Below are positions 39,193-47,783 of a stretch of 64,000 nucleotides of DNA, one piece after another; the first letter of the stretch is position 1, and each line of letters starts with the position of its first letter. The notes under the pieces are model-generated. The model did not search any database. It was given only the letters and a program-made list of their open reading frames with translations, and was not told the origin of the DNA. The translations under genes and the position numbers were made by a program. The stretch lies in contig JACQFP010000047.1 in NCBI GenBank assembly GCA_016200005.1, positions 165,551 through 229,550 on the forward strand, written 5' to 3'. Origin of the DNA: Verrucomicrobiota bacterium (GTDB lineage Bacteria > Verrucomicrobiota > Verrucomicrobiia > Limisphaerales > PALSA-1396).

Positions 39193-40374
39193 CTACACTC
39201 CACCGATCCATTTGCGGTCGTCCCAAACCGCCTTCAGCGAAGTTAGATTACGCCGATCAAAAACGTTCTTCGCAGCGGTAACAACTTTGCCCTTCTTCAA
39301 GTTGTTGTAGGCATCGCTGGCGCTGATGGCGACGAACTGGAGCACGCTGGGATCGCGGTAACAATCAATCATGCAGCGCGTGCAGCCGTCGCGAATCAAC
39401 TTCGACTCATCGAACTCGTAAATGTTGCACATCGGCGTTTCCCAGAAGTGGCACCGATAGAGATCCAGATTCCAGTCGAGGTAAAAATATTTGTGGCCGC
39501 CGAGACAACCAAACTTCTCCGGCTCTTTGCGCAAGTGGCGCTGCATTTCCTTGAGCGACTCGGTGGGATTGACGACCGGAAAACCGCTGCGGGCTTTCAT
39601 CTGTTTGATCTTTTCGAAAACCTGAATCAGCTCCTCGGTCTTGTAGCTGACCAGACTCGAATCGCTGAAACTGAGATAGCTCGACGCCAGTGACGTCAGC
39701 GGATAACTGAAGGTGCAACTCTTGAAACCAAGCTCCGTCAGAAATGCCGGGAGCTTGTCGTAATCGTCAATGAGCTTGCTGGCGGTGACGCTGGCGGTGG
39801 TTTGAATGCCGAGTTCGTGGAAAACTTCGTTCGCCCGTTTGATTTTGCGACATACATCAGGCAAGCCACGGTTCTTCTCGTGTTTCGTCACGTCGTGGGA
39901 GTCAATAGACATGATGACGCTGCTCAAACCATCGCCCGCCAGGTCGCGCATGGTTTGCTCCGTCCAGAGCGAGCCGTTGGTGCAAATCATCGGATGAATG
40001 CCGCGCTCAGCCGCGTAACGCACCATCGCGCGCAGTTCTTTGTGCACGAGCGGTTCGCCGCCCACGAACAGCAAGTAACCGATGTGATTTTTCACCGCGA
40101 TGTCGATAACGTCCTTCGCCTCTTGAAGCGTGACGCTGCGTCGTTGCTTGGGATCAAACCGGTCCACGGCGAAGCCGCAGAAATCGCACTTGGCGTTGCA
40201 AATGTTCGTGATCGCAAATTGCAGGTAACCTGGCCCGCCGTGGTCCAGCACCTCGCCAATCAACTTGAGGACGCCCTTCCTCGGCTTCACAACCGGGCGT
40301 GAGAAGTCAGCCGTTGCCTGGCCGTTCGCCTTCGCTGCGGCAGACACTGGCTCATTTAATGTGGCGGTACTCAT
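39193..40374 (-). CDS. Radical SAM protein
   Basis: A 393-residue radical SAM enzyme. The cluster-binding CNAKCDFCGF (CxxxCxxC) sits near residue 55 after FAITNIC, with later SAM-binding GGEPLVH and TNGSLW. C-terminal Cys residues (GCLGGHKYFYLDW, CHFWETPMCN, GCTRCMIDC) probably hold an auxiliary cluster as in SPASM/twitch proteins. The reaction is unknown; the layout resembles HpnH/MoaA-like enzymes. The start at 40374 is supported by an aaggt about eight bases upstream, while the longer frame to 40545 runs into the divergent helicase gene. Confidence 0.88.
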   Translation of the reverse strand: MSTATLNEPVSAAAKANGQATADFSRPVVKPRKGVLKLIGEVLDHGGPGYLQFAITNICNAKCDFCGFAVDRFDPKQRRSVTLQEAKDVIDIAVKNHIGYLLFVGGEPLVHKELRAMVRYAAERGIHPMICTNGSLWTEQTMRDLAGDGLSSVIMSIDSHDVTKHEKNRGLPDVCRKIKRANEVFHELGIQTTASVTASKLIDDYDKLPAFLTELGFKSCTFSYPLTSLASSYLSFSDSSLVSYKTEELIQVFEKIKQMKARSGFPVVNPTESLKEMQRHLRKEPEKFGCLGGHKYFYLDWNLDLYRCHFWETPMCNIYEFDESKLIRDGCTRCMIDCYRDPSVLQFVAISASDAYNNLKKGKVVTAAKNVFDRRNLTSLKAVWDDRKWIGGV

Positions 40375-40441
40375 GCAATTTACCTTCGCATTCTGACGAC
40401 GAACAACCAGCCGTGGCAACCATTTCTTTTCCGGCTCATTC

Positions 40442-42652
40442 ATGAGCGCGTTTCGTCTTGGCAACACGAGAAAGCTGTTCAAGCCAACGCAAATGTCACA
40501 CACTCCCTCCTGCATGGAGCAAACATGCGCCAGAGGGTTGCTCAAACAGATGCTCGGTTCGAACGCGGAGTTCCGCGAGGGCCAGTGGGAGGCGATTGAT
40601 CAAATCGCGAATCAGCGGCGTCGCCTGTTGGTCGTCCAACGCACCGGCTGGGGCAAGAGCATCGTCTATTTTCTCGCCACAAAAATTCTCCGTGATGCCG
40701 GTTCTGGCCCGACGCTGCTCATCAGCCCGCTGCTGTCACTGATGCGCAATCAGCTTCTCGCCACGGAAAAACTTGGCGTGCGCGCGGCCACGATTCACAG
40801 TGAGAACGTGAAGGACTGGGGCGAGGTCGAATCGGCTCTCGCGGGTAATCATCTCGACTTGCTCATGGTGTCGCCGGAACGATTGGCCAACCCGGACTTC
40901 ATGCGAAAGCTCCTGCCGCTGTTGCAGGGTCGCGTCGGATTGTTCGTCGTGGACGAGGCGCATTGCATTTCGGATTGGGGACACGATTTCCGCCCGGACT
41001 ACCGCCGCATTTTGCAAGTGATGAAATTGCTGCCGCCCGGCGTGCCCGTGCTCTGCACCACCGCGACCGCCAACGACCGCGTGGTGCGCGACATCGAAAC
41101 GCAGATTCCGCAACTGCACGTCCTGCGCGGCCCGCTCGTGCGCTCGTCGCTTCGCCTCTACAACATCCGCCTCGCCCATCAATCCGACCGGCTCGCGTGG
41201 TTCGCGCATTTCCTGCCGCAACTGCCTGGCAACGGCATCGTTTATTGCCTGACCATTCAGGACGCGCGGCGCGTCGCCGCGTGGCTCCAAGCGAACAAGA
41301 TTTCCGCCCGCGCGTATCACGCCGACCTCGAAGACGCCGAGCGCATCGAAACCGAAGGACAGTTGCTCCACAACGAAGTCAAGGCGCTCGTGGCCACCGT
41401 CGCGCTGGGCATGGGCTTCGACAAACCTGATCTCGGTTTCGTGATTCACTTCCAGCGGCCCGGTTCGGTGGTCGCGTATTATCAGCAAGTCGGTCGCGCC
41501 GGTCGCGCGGTGGATTCAGCGTTCGGGATTCTTTTGAACGGCAGCGAGGATGACGAGATTTCGGATTACTTCATCCGCACCGCGTTTCCGCCCGTGGAGG
41601 TGATGCAAGGCATCCTTCAGACGCTGGATGGCGCGGCGTACTTTGCAAAGTATGGCAGACGCGGCCCGCTGACGATTGATGATATCGGCGCGGAATTGAA
41701 CCAGGGCCGCGGTGCAATCGAGAAAGCCCTGAAGCTCCTCGAAGTGGACGGCGCGGTGACACACGACAGACACGGCTACTCGCGCACGGCGAATCCCTGG
41801 CAACCGGACGTTGCACGGTTTGAACAGGTGACACGCTTGCGGCGGGACGAGGTCGAGCAGATGCGGCGCTACGTTGAGCACAAAGGCTGCCTGATGGAAT
41901 TCCTCGCACGGGCGCTCGACGACCCGAACGCCGCGCCGTGCGGCAAGTGCATGAATTGCACGAAGCACACTGAGCGACGCACCGTGCCCGGGTCTCTCAC
42001 ACAGTCCGCCGTGGATTTTCTGCGCGGCGACGCGCTCGTGCTCGAACAGCGCTTGCGCTGGCCAAAGCCGTTGCTCGAAGAGATCAGATCAGCGTTGCCG
42101 GAAGCCGTGGAGTTTGGCGACAAAGGCGCGCTGAAAACGACGATCCCGGAAGCCTTGCGCGCCGAAGCCGGACGCGTGTTGTGCCTCTGGGGCGACTCCG
42201 GCTGGGGCGATGAAGTCGCGCGTGGAAAATACGAAGCCGGCCGCTTCAGCGACGCGCTGGTGAACGCCGCCGCCGCACTGATCCGCGAAAAGTGGAGACC
42301 TCAACCGCCGCCCGCGTGGATCACCGCTGTTCCATCGGCGCGCCGGGCGGAACTGGTCAACGGCTTCGCCCGTCGCCTGGCAGAAAAACTGAACCTGCCT
42401 TTCGCGCCCATTCTTCGCCGCACCCGTGACATTCACCCGCAAAAGGAAATGCAGAACAGCGTTCAACAAGTTCGTAATCTTCTCGGCGCGTTCAACATTG
42501 AGGGAAAGCCGCCGTCAGGTCCAGTGCTGCTGGTGGACGACATGGTGGATTCAGGATGGACGCTGACGTTGCTGGCGGTATTGTTGCGGCAGCGCGGCAG
42601 CGGGCCGGTGTATCCGTTCGCCCTGGCCAAGGCTTCGCCGCGAGGCAGTTAA
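40442..42652 (+). CDS. RecQ-type DNA helicase fused to a phosphoribosyltransferase domain
   Basis: A 736-residue protein. The RecQ helicase core has RTGWGKS (Walker A, 67-73), VVDEAHCISDWGHDFRPDY (motif II plus RecQ linker) and QVGRAGRAVDSA (motif VI). A winged-helix region and zinc-type CGKCMNC follow. The C-terminal 200 residues end in VLLVDDMVDSGWTLTL, the PRPP-binding signature of type I phosphoribosyltransferases such as ComFC. Such a fusion would couple DNA unwinding to a nucleotide-binding or sensing domain. Downstream genes are DprA-like and PaaX-like. The start is uncertain; ATG at 40493 or 40514 would also be reasonable. Role in recombination, transformation or defence is inferred. 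Confidence 0.88.
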   Translation: MSAFRLGNTRKLFKPTQMSHTPSCMEQTCARGLLKQMLGSNAEFREGQWEAIDQIANQRRRLLVVQRTGWGKSIVYFLATKILRDAGSGPTLLISPLLSLMRNQLLATEKLGVRAATIHSENVKDWGEVESALAGNHLDLLMVSPERLANPDFMRKLLPLLQGRVGLFVVDEAHCISDWGHDFRPDYRRILQVMKLLPPGVPVLCTTATANDRVVRDIETQIPQLHVLRGPLVRSSLRLYNIRLAHQSDRLAWFAHFLPQLPGNGIVYCLTIQDARRVAAWLQANKISARAYHADLEDAERIETEGQLLHNEVKALVATVALGMGFDKPDLGFVIHFQRPGSVVAYYQQVGRAGRAVDSAFGILLNGSEDDEISDYFIRTAFPPVEVMQGILQTLDGAAYFAKYGRRGPLTIDDIGAELNQGRGAIEKALKLLEVDGAVTHDRHGYSRTANPWQPDVARFEQVTRLRRDEVEQMRRYVEHKGCLMEFLARALDDPNAAPCGKCMNCTKHTERRTVPGSLTQSAVDFLRGDALVLEQRLRWPKPLLEEIRSALPEAVEFGDKGALKTTIPEALRAEAGRVLCLWGDSGWGDEVARGKYEAGRFSDALVNAAAALIREKWRPQPPPAWITAVPSARRAELVNGFARRLAEKLNLPFAPILRRTRDIHPQKEMQNSVQQVRNLLGAFNIEGKPPSGPVLLVDDMVDSGWTLTLLAVLLRQRGSGPVYPFALAKASPRGS

Positions 42653-42657
42653 ACGCT

Positions 42658-42739
42658 GTAGCAGCCGACGTAAGGAGGCTCTAAAATCCTTACGTCGCAG
42701 CGATTCGAAGAGTTAGAGCCTCCTTACGTCGGCTGCTAC
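42658..42739. repeat. 27-bp-arm inverted repeat between recQ and dprA-like genes (family B)
   Basis: gtagcagccgacgtaaggag (with ctctaa extending the arm to 42684) is perfectly complementary to 42713-42739; the 28-nt loop carries another partial ccttacgtcg copy. It starts five bases after the RecQ stop codon and ends 22 bases before the DprA-like start. The hairpin is too long for a typical terminator and lacks a T tract; it looks like a dispersed palindromic element. Confidence 0.85.
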
Positions 42740-42761
42740 GGAGAATAATTGAAGATTGTTG

Positions 42762-43784
42762 ATGAACCCACACGACTATCTCAGCGCCGACGGGCAGGCG
42801 ATGCTGTTGCTCTGCTCCTCGCTCGCTTTGCCGCCGACCGCGAAGGAGATGGATTTGTCGCCATTGAAACTGGGCGAGTGGAATCAACTCGAACGCAAGA
42901 TTCGCGAATCATCCTTGAAAAGCCCGGCCGCACTCCAAGGTCGCAGTGCGGATGAACTGGCCAAAGCCCTCGCACTGCCGACGGACGAAGCCGGGCGCAT
43001 CGCGCGTCTGCTGAAATTCGCCGGCCAACTTTCGCTCGAGCTGCAAAACCTTTTCGAGCGTGGCCTGTGGGCAGTGTCGCGCTTGGATGAACTTTACCCT
43101 GTGCATCTACGCGACACGTTGAAGCATCAAGCGCCGACGGTGTTGTTCGGGGCGGGCGACATCCGGTTGCTTCAACGCGCCGGCGTCGCCGTGGTTGGCT
43201 CGCGCAACATTGACGAAGCCGGCGCCGCGTTCGCCCGCGAGGTCGGCTCAAAAGCTGTCACGGCGAAACTTCCGGTGGTTTCCGGCGGAGCGCGCGGCAC
43301 GGACCGCATCGCCATGCAGGCCGCGCTCGAAACCGGTGGCATTGCGTTCGGCGCATTGGCGGACAGCCTCGAACGCACGGCGCGACAGGCGGACGTATGC
43401 GAGTTCGTGAGCGATGGAAAGCTGGTGTTGCTGACGCCCTACGCGCCGACTGCCGGCTTCTCCGTCGGTGCGGCGATGGGACGCAACAAGTTGATATACG
43501 GACTGGCCGAGTTCGCCGTCGTGGTGAGCAGCGACCATCAAACCGGCGGCACCTGGGCGGGCGCGGTCGAAGCGTTGAAGGGCGGCTGGTGCCCCGTGCT
43601 GGTGCGTGACGGCGACGGCGTGCCGCGCGGGAACCGGGAGCTTCTCAAACTTGGCGCGACCGGCTTGAGCGCTGATCATCTGGCCGCCGTTTCAAACGTT
43701 GCGGAATGGGTGGATCGACGAGTCGCGCCAAAGACGCCCGAGCCGGATTTGTTCGACCTCGTTCCACCAGTGCGACGGACCTGA
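42762..43784 (+). CDS. DprA/Smf-like DNA-processing protein
   Basis: A 340-residue protein of the DprA family. An N-terminal helical part (1-95, HhH-like) precedes a Rossmann-like DprA domain: VAVVGSRNID, VVSGGARGTDRIA (canonical DprA has SGxARGID), LTPYAPTAGF and GRNKLIYGLAEFAVVV. DprA binds single-stranded DNA and loads RecA in transformation; relatives serve in defence systems. Compared with standard DprA, Thr replaces Ile in the SGGARG motif and the C-terminal winged helix appears absent. It follows the RecQ-PRTase gene on the same strand. The start at 42762 is ATG; an in-frame TTG lies two codons earlier. Confidence 0.85.
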   Translation: MNPHDYLSADGQAMLLLCSSLALPPTAKEMDLSPLKLGEWNQLERKIRESSLKSPAALQGRSADELAKALALPTDEAGRIARLLKFAGQLSLELQNLFERGLWAVSRLDELYPVHLRDTLKHQAPTVLFGAGDIRLLQRAGVAVVGSRNIDEAGAAFAREVGSKAVTAKLPVVSGGARGTDRIAMQAALETGGIAFGALADSLERTARQADVCEFVSDGKLVLLTPYAPTAGFSVGAAMGRNKLIYGLAEFAVVVSSDHQTGGTWAGAVEALKGGWCPVLVRDGDGVPRGNRELLKLGATGLSADHLAAVSNVAEWVDRRVAPKTPEPDLFDLVPPVRRT

Positions 43785-43823
43785 TCAGAGCACATTCCCG
43801 CTCGAACTCCTTATTTGAAACTC

Positions 43824-43855
43824 CCAAACTTTGTCGCATATGCGACAAAGTTTGG
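43824..43855. promoter_or_regulatory. Perfect 32-bp palindrome upstream of PaaX-like gene (copy C1)
   Basis: A perfect 16-bp-arm palindrome with no loop, centre gcatatgc and core tttgtcgcatatgcgacaaa. It lies 38 bp before the GTG of the PaaX-like regulator and is repeated, slightly extended, immediately downstream of that gene. Either an operator bound by the regulator or a dispersed palindromic repeat. Confidence 0.75.
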
Positions 43856-43892
43856 ACTGGCCATTTCAAGACTTTTCACGCATACTTCAACC

Positions 43893-44675
43893 GTGAAACC
43901 CAAAACCGAAGAACTTCTCAACCTTCTGCTCTGGTCTGCCGAAAAGCTGGCGCGCCCCACGTTTCGCAACCTGACCGATTCATACGAGAGTTGGGCGTAC
44001 CGCAACGGCCTGCTGAAACAAACCGCAATTTTGGAGCGCCAGCAATACCTCGAGCGCAATCCAGCCGTGCCGGACGACCGCATGTATCGCTTGACCTGGC
44101 AAGGACGTTTGCACGCTTTGGGAGGACGTGACCCTCAAACCCACTGGTCGCGCGAGTGGGATGGACGCTGGCGGCTGGTGTTGTTCGATGTTCCGACGAC
44201 ACAGAACACGCATCGCGCCCGGCTGCGGCGCTACCTGCGCGACAAAGGCTTCGGTTACCTGCAAAACAGCGTCTGGATCACGCCGGATTCGCTCAAAGAA
44301 GAACGGCGAATCCTTGTCGGCGGGAAGATCAATGTGGAATCGCTCCTCCTGCTGGAGGCGCGGCCTTGCGCGGGAGAATCTGACGCGGAAATCGTCGCTG
44401 GCGCGTGGGACTTCGAGCGCATCAACCGCCGCTATGCCCGGCATTTGAAAATCCTTGATGAGCGACCGGGCGGGGCGCTGCGGAACGACGCGGCGGCGAA
44501 GGCGTTGCTGCGCTGGGCGGCGGCGGAGCGCGAGGCGTGGCTCAACGCGGTGACGAACGATCCGCTGCTGCCAGAAAGAATTCTGCCGTCTGATTACCAG
44601 GGGCAATCGGCGTGGCGCCGGCGCGTGGAAGTGTTCCGCGAAGCCGGGCGACAATTGCGCACCTTCAACTCTTGA
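43893..44675 (+). CDS. PaaX-family transcriptional regulator
   Basis: A 260-residue regulator. The N-terminal winged helix (about 1-75: LLNLLLWSAEKLARPTF, LERQQYLERN) is followed by the central PaaX domain, which has a Cas2-like ferredoxin fold (WDGRWRLVLFDVPTTQ, RRYLRDKGFGYLQNSVWITP), and a C-terminal PaaX_C helical region. PaaX-like repressors bind palindromes and respond to small molecules. GTG at 43893 is preferred over an upstream TTG at 43815 because the longer form would read through the palindrome. Placed after RecQ-PRTase and DprA-like genes, it may regulate them. Confidence 0.85.
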   Translation: MKPKTEELLNLLLWSAEKLARPTFRNLTDSYESWAYRNGLLKQTAILERQQYLERNPAVPDDRMYRLTWQGRLHALGGRDPQTHWSREWDGRWRLVLFDVPTTQNTHRARLRRYLRDKGFGYLQNSVWITPDSLKEERRILVGGKINVESLLLLEARPCAGESDAEIVAGAWDFERINRRYARHLKILDERPGGALRNDAAAKALLRWAAAEREAWLNAVTNDPLLPERILPSDYQGQSAWRRRVEVFREAGRQLRTFNS

Positions 44676-44681
44676 GCTACA

Positions 44682-44717
44682 TCCCAAACTTTGTCGCATA
44701 TGCGACAAAGTTTGGGA
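44682..44717. promoter_or_regulatory. Perfect 36-bp palindrome downstream of PaaX-like gene (copy C2)
   Basis: Same 32-bp core as the upstream copy, perfect for 18-bp arms here (tcccaaactttgtcgcat mirrored). It lies six bases beyond the PaaX-like stop codon and 46 bases before the end of the convergent SNF2 gene. The position between two 3' ends argues against a promoter operator and for a mobile or terminator-like palindrome. Confidence 0.7.
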
Positions 44718-44762
44718 GAACGGGTGCACCTGACCATGAGCAGTTGTGAGGAGGCAAGCGGA

Positions 44763-47663
44763 TCAAAGGCGATGGGATTGAGTCCGGCCGGCGGTGGAGT
44801 CGGTCGCTTTCTCCAGAGCTTCAAACATCGGTCGCCACGATTGCGCGGCGTCGGACGCGAAGGTGCGCAACAAAGGCAGCGCCTCCCGCCAGCAATGCGA
44901 CAGTGGCGGCAGCAGCGCCTCGTCGAGCGTCGCCGGTTCTGGCAGGCGGGCTTCGGTGGCCAGCGCGCGACCGAGCGACAGCGCCGCGTCGAGCAACGGC
45001 GCGCGAGTTTCGTCGGCCATTCCGCCGCCACCGAGCAATTGCGCCATCTTGAGTTTACGCGCAGCCTGGGCGCGGTGGGCGTCGGCTTTGGCTCGCTCCT
45101 CTGGCGAAAGCGGCAGCGGGGCGGAACCGGTCTCCGGCTCCGGGAACAGCGGCCGACTCGCTCGCGTTGTCACGGAAATCAACCCCGCCGCGGCCAGTCG
45201 CTCCAAGGCTTCGTGTGTCGCGCGGTCCACGACTTCCAGTTGCACGGGCGCGAGCGGATCGCTGAGGCCCGGACCGAAAAAGTCGCGATGCAACTCGTTC
45301 AACCGCGTCTGCCACTGCGCCGCGTCGCGATCCACCACCACATAGAGCACCGAATGTGCGCCTTGCGACGGATAGCGCTCCTCGCAATGGAGCAGTGCGC
45401 CGTTGATTCGCTCACGGGCTTTGCGCGCAAATCCAAGCGGGTGGTCGGCGGGCAGGCTTTGTTGATAGTTGAGAGTTGAGGGTTGAGAGCTTTCAGCCGC
45501 CGCGCTGGCGGGCTTCGCGATCACCAACTGCTCCAGCTTCGCGAGGAACGCCTGTCGTCCGGTGCGCAGCTTGATTTCCTTCAAGTCGCCTTTGAGATCG
45601 AGCACGCCGTCGGAGAGGGCCTGTTTGTTGGCCAGCGTTTCGAGCATCTTGTGCTCGATGGTTTTTTCGGAAACGAGATTGAACACGCTGACCGGTTTGG
45701 TCTGGTGCTTGCGCCAGGCGCGGGCGATGCGCTGTTCGAGCTTCGCCGGATTCCACGGCAGATCGCAATTGATCACGACGCTGGCGCACTGAAGGTTCAA
45801 CCCGGTGCTGCCGCTATCGGTGCTTAGAAACACGCGGCAGTTCGGATCGTTCTTGAACGCATTGATTTCCGCGCGACGGCGGCGTTGCGGCACGGTGCCG
45901 GTGTGCCAGGCGAAGACGAGGTGGAGTCGCTCGCACAACTCGCGCACCAGTTCGAGCATCCGTTCCCACTCGGAAAAGACGATCACCTTCGCATCGTTCT
46001 CGCGGCACTCGTCGAGCAGCTTCTCCAACTCGCCGAGCTTGGGGCACACCTTGTCTTCCGGGTCGAGGATGTAATTCGTGTCGCAGACCATGCGCATCAT
46101 CGCGAGATGGCGCATCAACTTGTCCTGCTCCTGCTGCGTGAGCGGGCGGCGCTTCGCCAGGTGAGCGAGCCGCGCCACAACACCTTCGTGCCCGTCGTAT
46201 TCGCCCTGTTGCTCCGGGCTGAGCGGGACGAAGTGATTGCGGTCGGTGCGGTCGGGCAGTTCAGTTTCGACTTCAGCCTTGCGGCGGCGCAACATGTAAG
46301 GGGCAATCCGCGCGTGGAGTTGATCCAAGTTGCGATAGGCGGCAGGGCGACCGCGGTCATCAAGATCGTAGAACTCGCGATTGAAACGGAACAACGGGCC
46401 GAGCACCGACGGGTTGAGGAAATCCATCAGCGAATGCAACTCGTCAATGCGGTTCTCGATCAGCGTGCCGGTGAGCACGAAGGCGTAACGGCTGCGGAGA
46501 CGCTTGATGGCTTGCGTGGTCTTGGTGCTCCAGTTCTTGATGCGCTGGGCTTCGTCGAGCACCACGATGTCCGGGCGCAGACGTTGGTTGACCTCCAGCC
46601 CGTCGGCCAGCATCTGCTCGTAGTTGACGATGGTGAAGAAGGGGAAGATGAGAGTTGAGGGTTGAGAGTTGAGAACGCCCCTCACCCCGTCCCTCTCCCC
46701 ATCGGATGGGGAGAGGGTGTCCGCCAGGACGGGTAAGGGGACTGTGTAGGCTTTCAAGCGTTCATGCCGCGAGCCGAAGACGAGTTGCAGCGGCAAGTCC
46801 GTGAACCGCTGAATCTGCTCTTCCCACTCGGTCTTGAGCGACGCGGGCGTGACGACGAGCACGCGCTGCGCCTGACCAAGCCGATGCAACAGCGCGCACG
46901 CGGCGATGGCTTGAATGGTTTTGCCCAGGCCCATCTCGTCCGCCAGGAGCGCACGCTCGGTGAAAGCCAGATGCAGCATCCCTTCACGCTGGTAAGGAAA
47001 TAGCGGGACTTTGGTCTCGTGCGCTGGCCATTCGCCGCTTTGGACCTTAAGCTCGTACTCGTGGCGCAGTTGTCGGCGCTCCTCGGCGCGGCGGCGGTTT
47101 TCCAGCCAGGCCGCGACCTCCTGCGAGATGCGAATTTGCGGGCAGCCGGTTTCGCGGAGTTGCTGCAAGGCGGTGAGCGCCGGCTCGGGCGAACCTTGGG
47201 CGAGGCGGCCGTTACCGTCGAACCACTTCTGAGCGGCGCGCGGGAGTTCGCCGTGTCCGTTGAGCAGTCGCAACGTGTCGGCGGCCGGGTCCACGATCAC
47301 TTCGATCCGCGTGGAACCGTTTTGGCGGGCCGAGTGGAACAGCCGGCGGAACCGCGCCTCAAGCTGCCGCAACACCGCCTCGACATGCTTGCAAGTGCCC
47401 AGCCCGTTGATGCGGAAATCGACGCAGTCACAGGCGAACTGCCGCTCGCATAGGTCGCGAATCTCCACCGAGTAAGTCAGCCCGCTGCGCGACGCGACGC
47501 GGAAGTTGGAGAAAATCGGATGCCGCGGGTCGGCGTTCGAGATCGTGAAGGACTCCTCGCGGGCGCGGAGGCGGCGCTTGTTGATTTCATCCGCATCGGT
47601 CGTGCGCCAATCATGCGCCGAAGGGATTTTGAGGTCGGAACTCGTCTTCGTCTTGAATGCCAT
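44763..47663 (-). CDS. SWIM zinc-finger SNF2-family helicase
   Basis: A 966-residue cytoplasmic DNA translocase. N-terminal SWIM zinc finger with C78, C80, C91 and H93; SNF2 ATPase with Walker A DEMGLGKT (242-249), DEAQ box (370-373) and LTGTLIENRIDEL; helicase C-terminal domain with VFLSTDSGSTGLNLQ and QRIARAWRKHQ. A C-terminal extension of about 260 residues has no recognised domain. Such proteins remodel protein-DNA complexes or restart transcription, and occur in defence systems. Two repeat-derived inserts lie in frame: residues about 308-338 between motifs I and II, and about 725-735. It converges on the PaaX-like gene. Confidence 0.92.
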   Translation of the reverse strand: MAFKTKTSSDLKIPSAHDWRTTDADEINKRRLRAREESFTISNADPRHPIFSNFRVASRSGLTYSVEIRDLCERQFACDCVDFRINGLGTCKHVEAVLRQLEARFRRLFHSARQNGSTRIEVIVDPAADTLRLLNGHGELPRAAQKWFDGNGRLAQGSPEPALTALQQLRETGCPQIRISQEVAAWLENRRRAEERRQLRHEYELKVQSGEWPAHETKVPLFPYQREGMLHLAFTERALLADEMGLGKTIQAIAACALLHRLGQAQRVLVVTPASLKTEWEEQIQRFTDLPLQLVFGSRHERLKAYTVPLPVLADTLSPSDGERDGVRGVLNSQPSTLIFPFFTIVNYEQMLADGLEVNQRLRPDIVVLDEAQRIKNWSTKTTQAIKRLRSRYAFVLTGTLIENRIDELHSLMDFLNPSVLGPLFRFNREFYDLDDRGRPAAYRNLDQLHARIAPYMLRRRKAEVETELPDRTDRNHFVPLSPEQQGEYDGHEGVVARLAHLAKRRPLTQQEQDKLMRHLAMMRMVCDTNYILDPEDKVCPKLGELEKLLDECRENDAKVIVFSEWERMLELVRELCERLHLVFAWHTGTVPQRRRRAEINAFKNDPNCRVFLSTDSGSTGLNLQCASVVINCDLPWNPAKLEQRIARAWRKHQTKPVSVFNLVSEKTIEHKMLETLANKQALSDGVLDLKGDLKEIKLRTGRQAFLAKLEQLVIAKPASAAAESSQPSTLNYQQSLPADHPLGFARKARERINGALLHCEERYPSQGAHSVLYVVVDRDAAQWQTRLNELHRDFFGPGLSDPLAPVQLEVVDRATHEALERLAAAGLISVTTRASRPLFPEPETGSAPLPLSPEERAKADAHRAQAARKLKMAQLLGGGGMADETRAPLLDAALSLGRALATEARLPEPATLDEALLPPLSHCWREALPLLRTFASDAAQSWRPMFEALEKATDSTAGRTQSHRL
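45461..45490. repeat. In-gene ttgagagttgaggg repeat, copy 2 (family G)
   Basis: gttgatagttgagagttgag followed by ggttgagagc, inside the SNF2 gene, encoding SSQPSTLNYQQS on the minus strand. It matches copy 1 in the same gene over about 22 bases. It sits in a linker after the helicase core. Confidence 0.6.
46650..46674. repeat. In-gene ttgagagttgaggg repeat, copy 1 (family G)
   Basis: gagagttgagggttgagagt and four more bases, inside the SNF2 gene between helicase motifs I and II, encoding NSQPSTL. It directly abuts the family E palindrome at 46678-46740, forming a composite insert. Confidence 0.65.
46678..46740. repeat. In-gene palindromic element ccctctccccatc (family E, copy 1)
   Basis: ccctctccccatc (46691-46703) pairs perfectly with gatggggagaggg (46705-46717), flanked by cccctcaccccgt and gacgggtaagggg outer arms. 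It is read in frame as DTLSPSDGERDGVRG within the SNF2 ATPase. The total symmetric unit is about 63 bp, a multiple of three. Confidence 0.8.
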
Positions 47664-47783
47664 GCCGCAATCATTCTGAGCGGGCGGGCAGAGTCAACGC
47701 GCAGTTGTTGGCGGTTTGTTCACGGGTTATTCACCGCACGCAAAAGTTCCTCACTGTTTTCACGCGACGCAAAGATTTCTGGC

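Noticed and set aside
42658..42739. Interpretation as a Rho-independent terminator
   Set aside because: Stem is too long, the loop is 28 nt and there is no T tract on either strand.
43893..44675. Cas2-like fold suggesting a CRISPR adaptation gene
   Set aside because: The Cas2-like segment is the normal central domain of PaaX regulators; no repeats, cas1 or leader are present.
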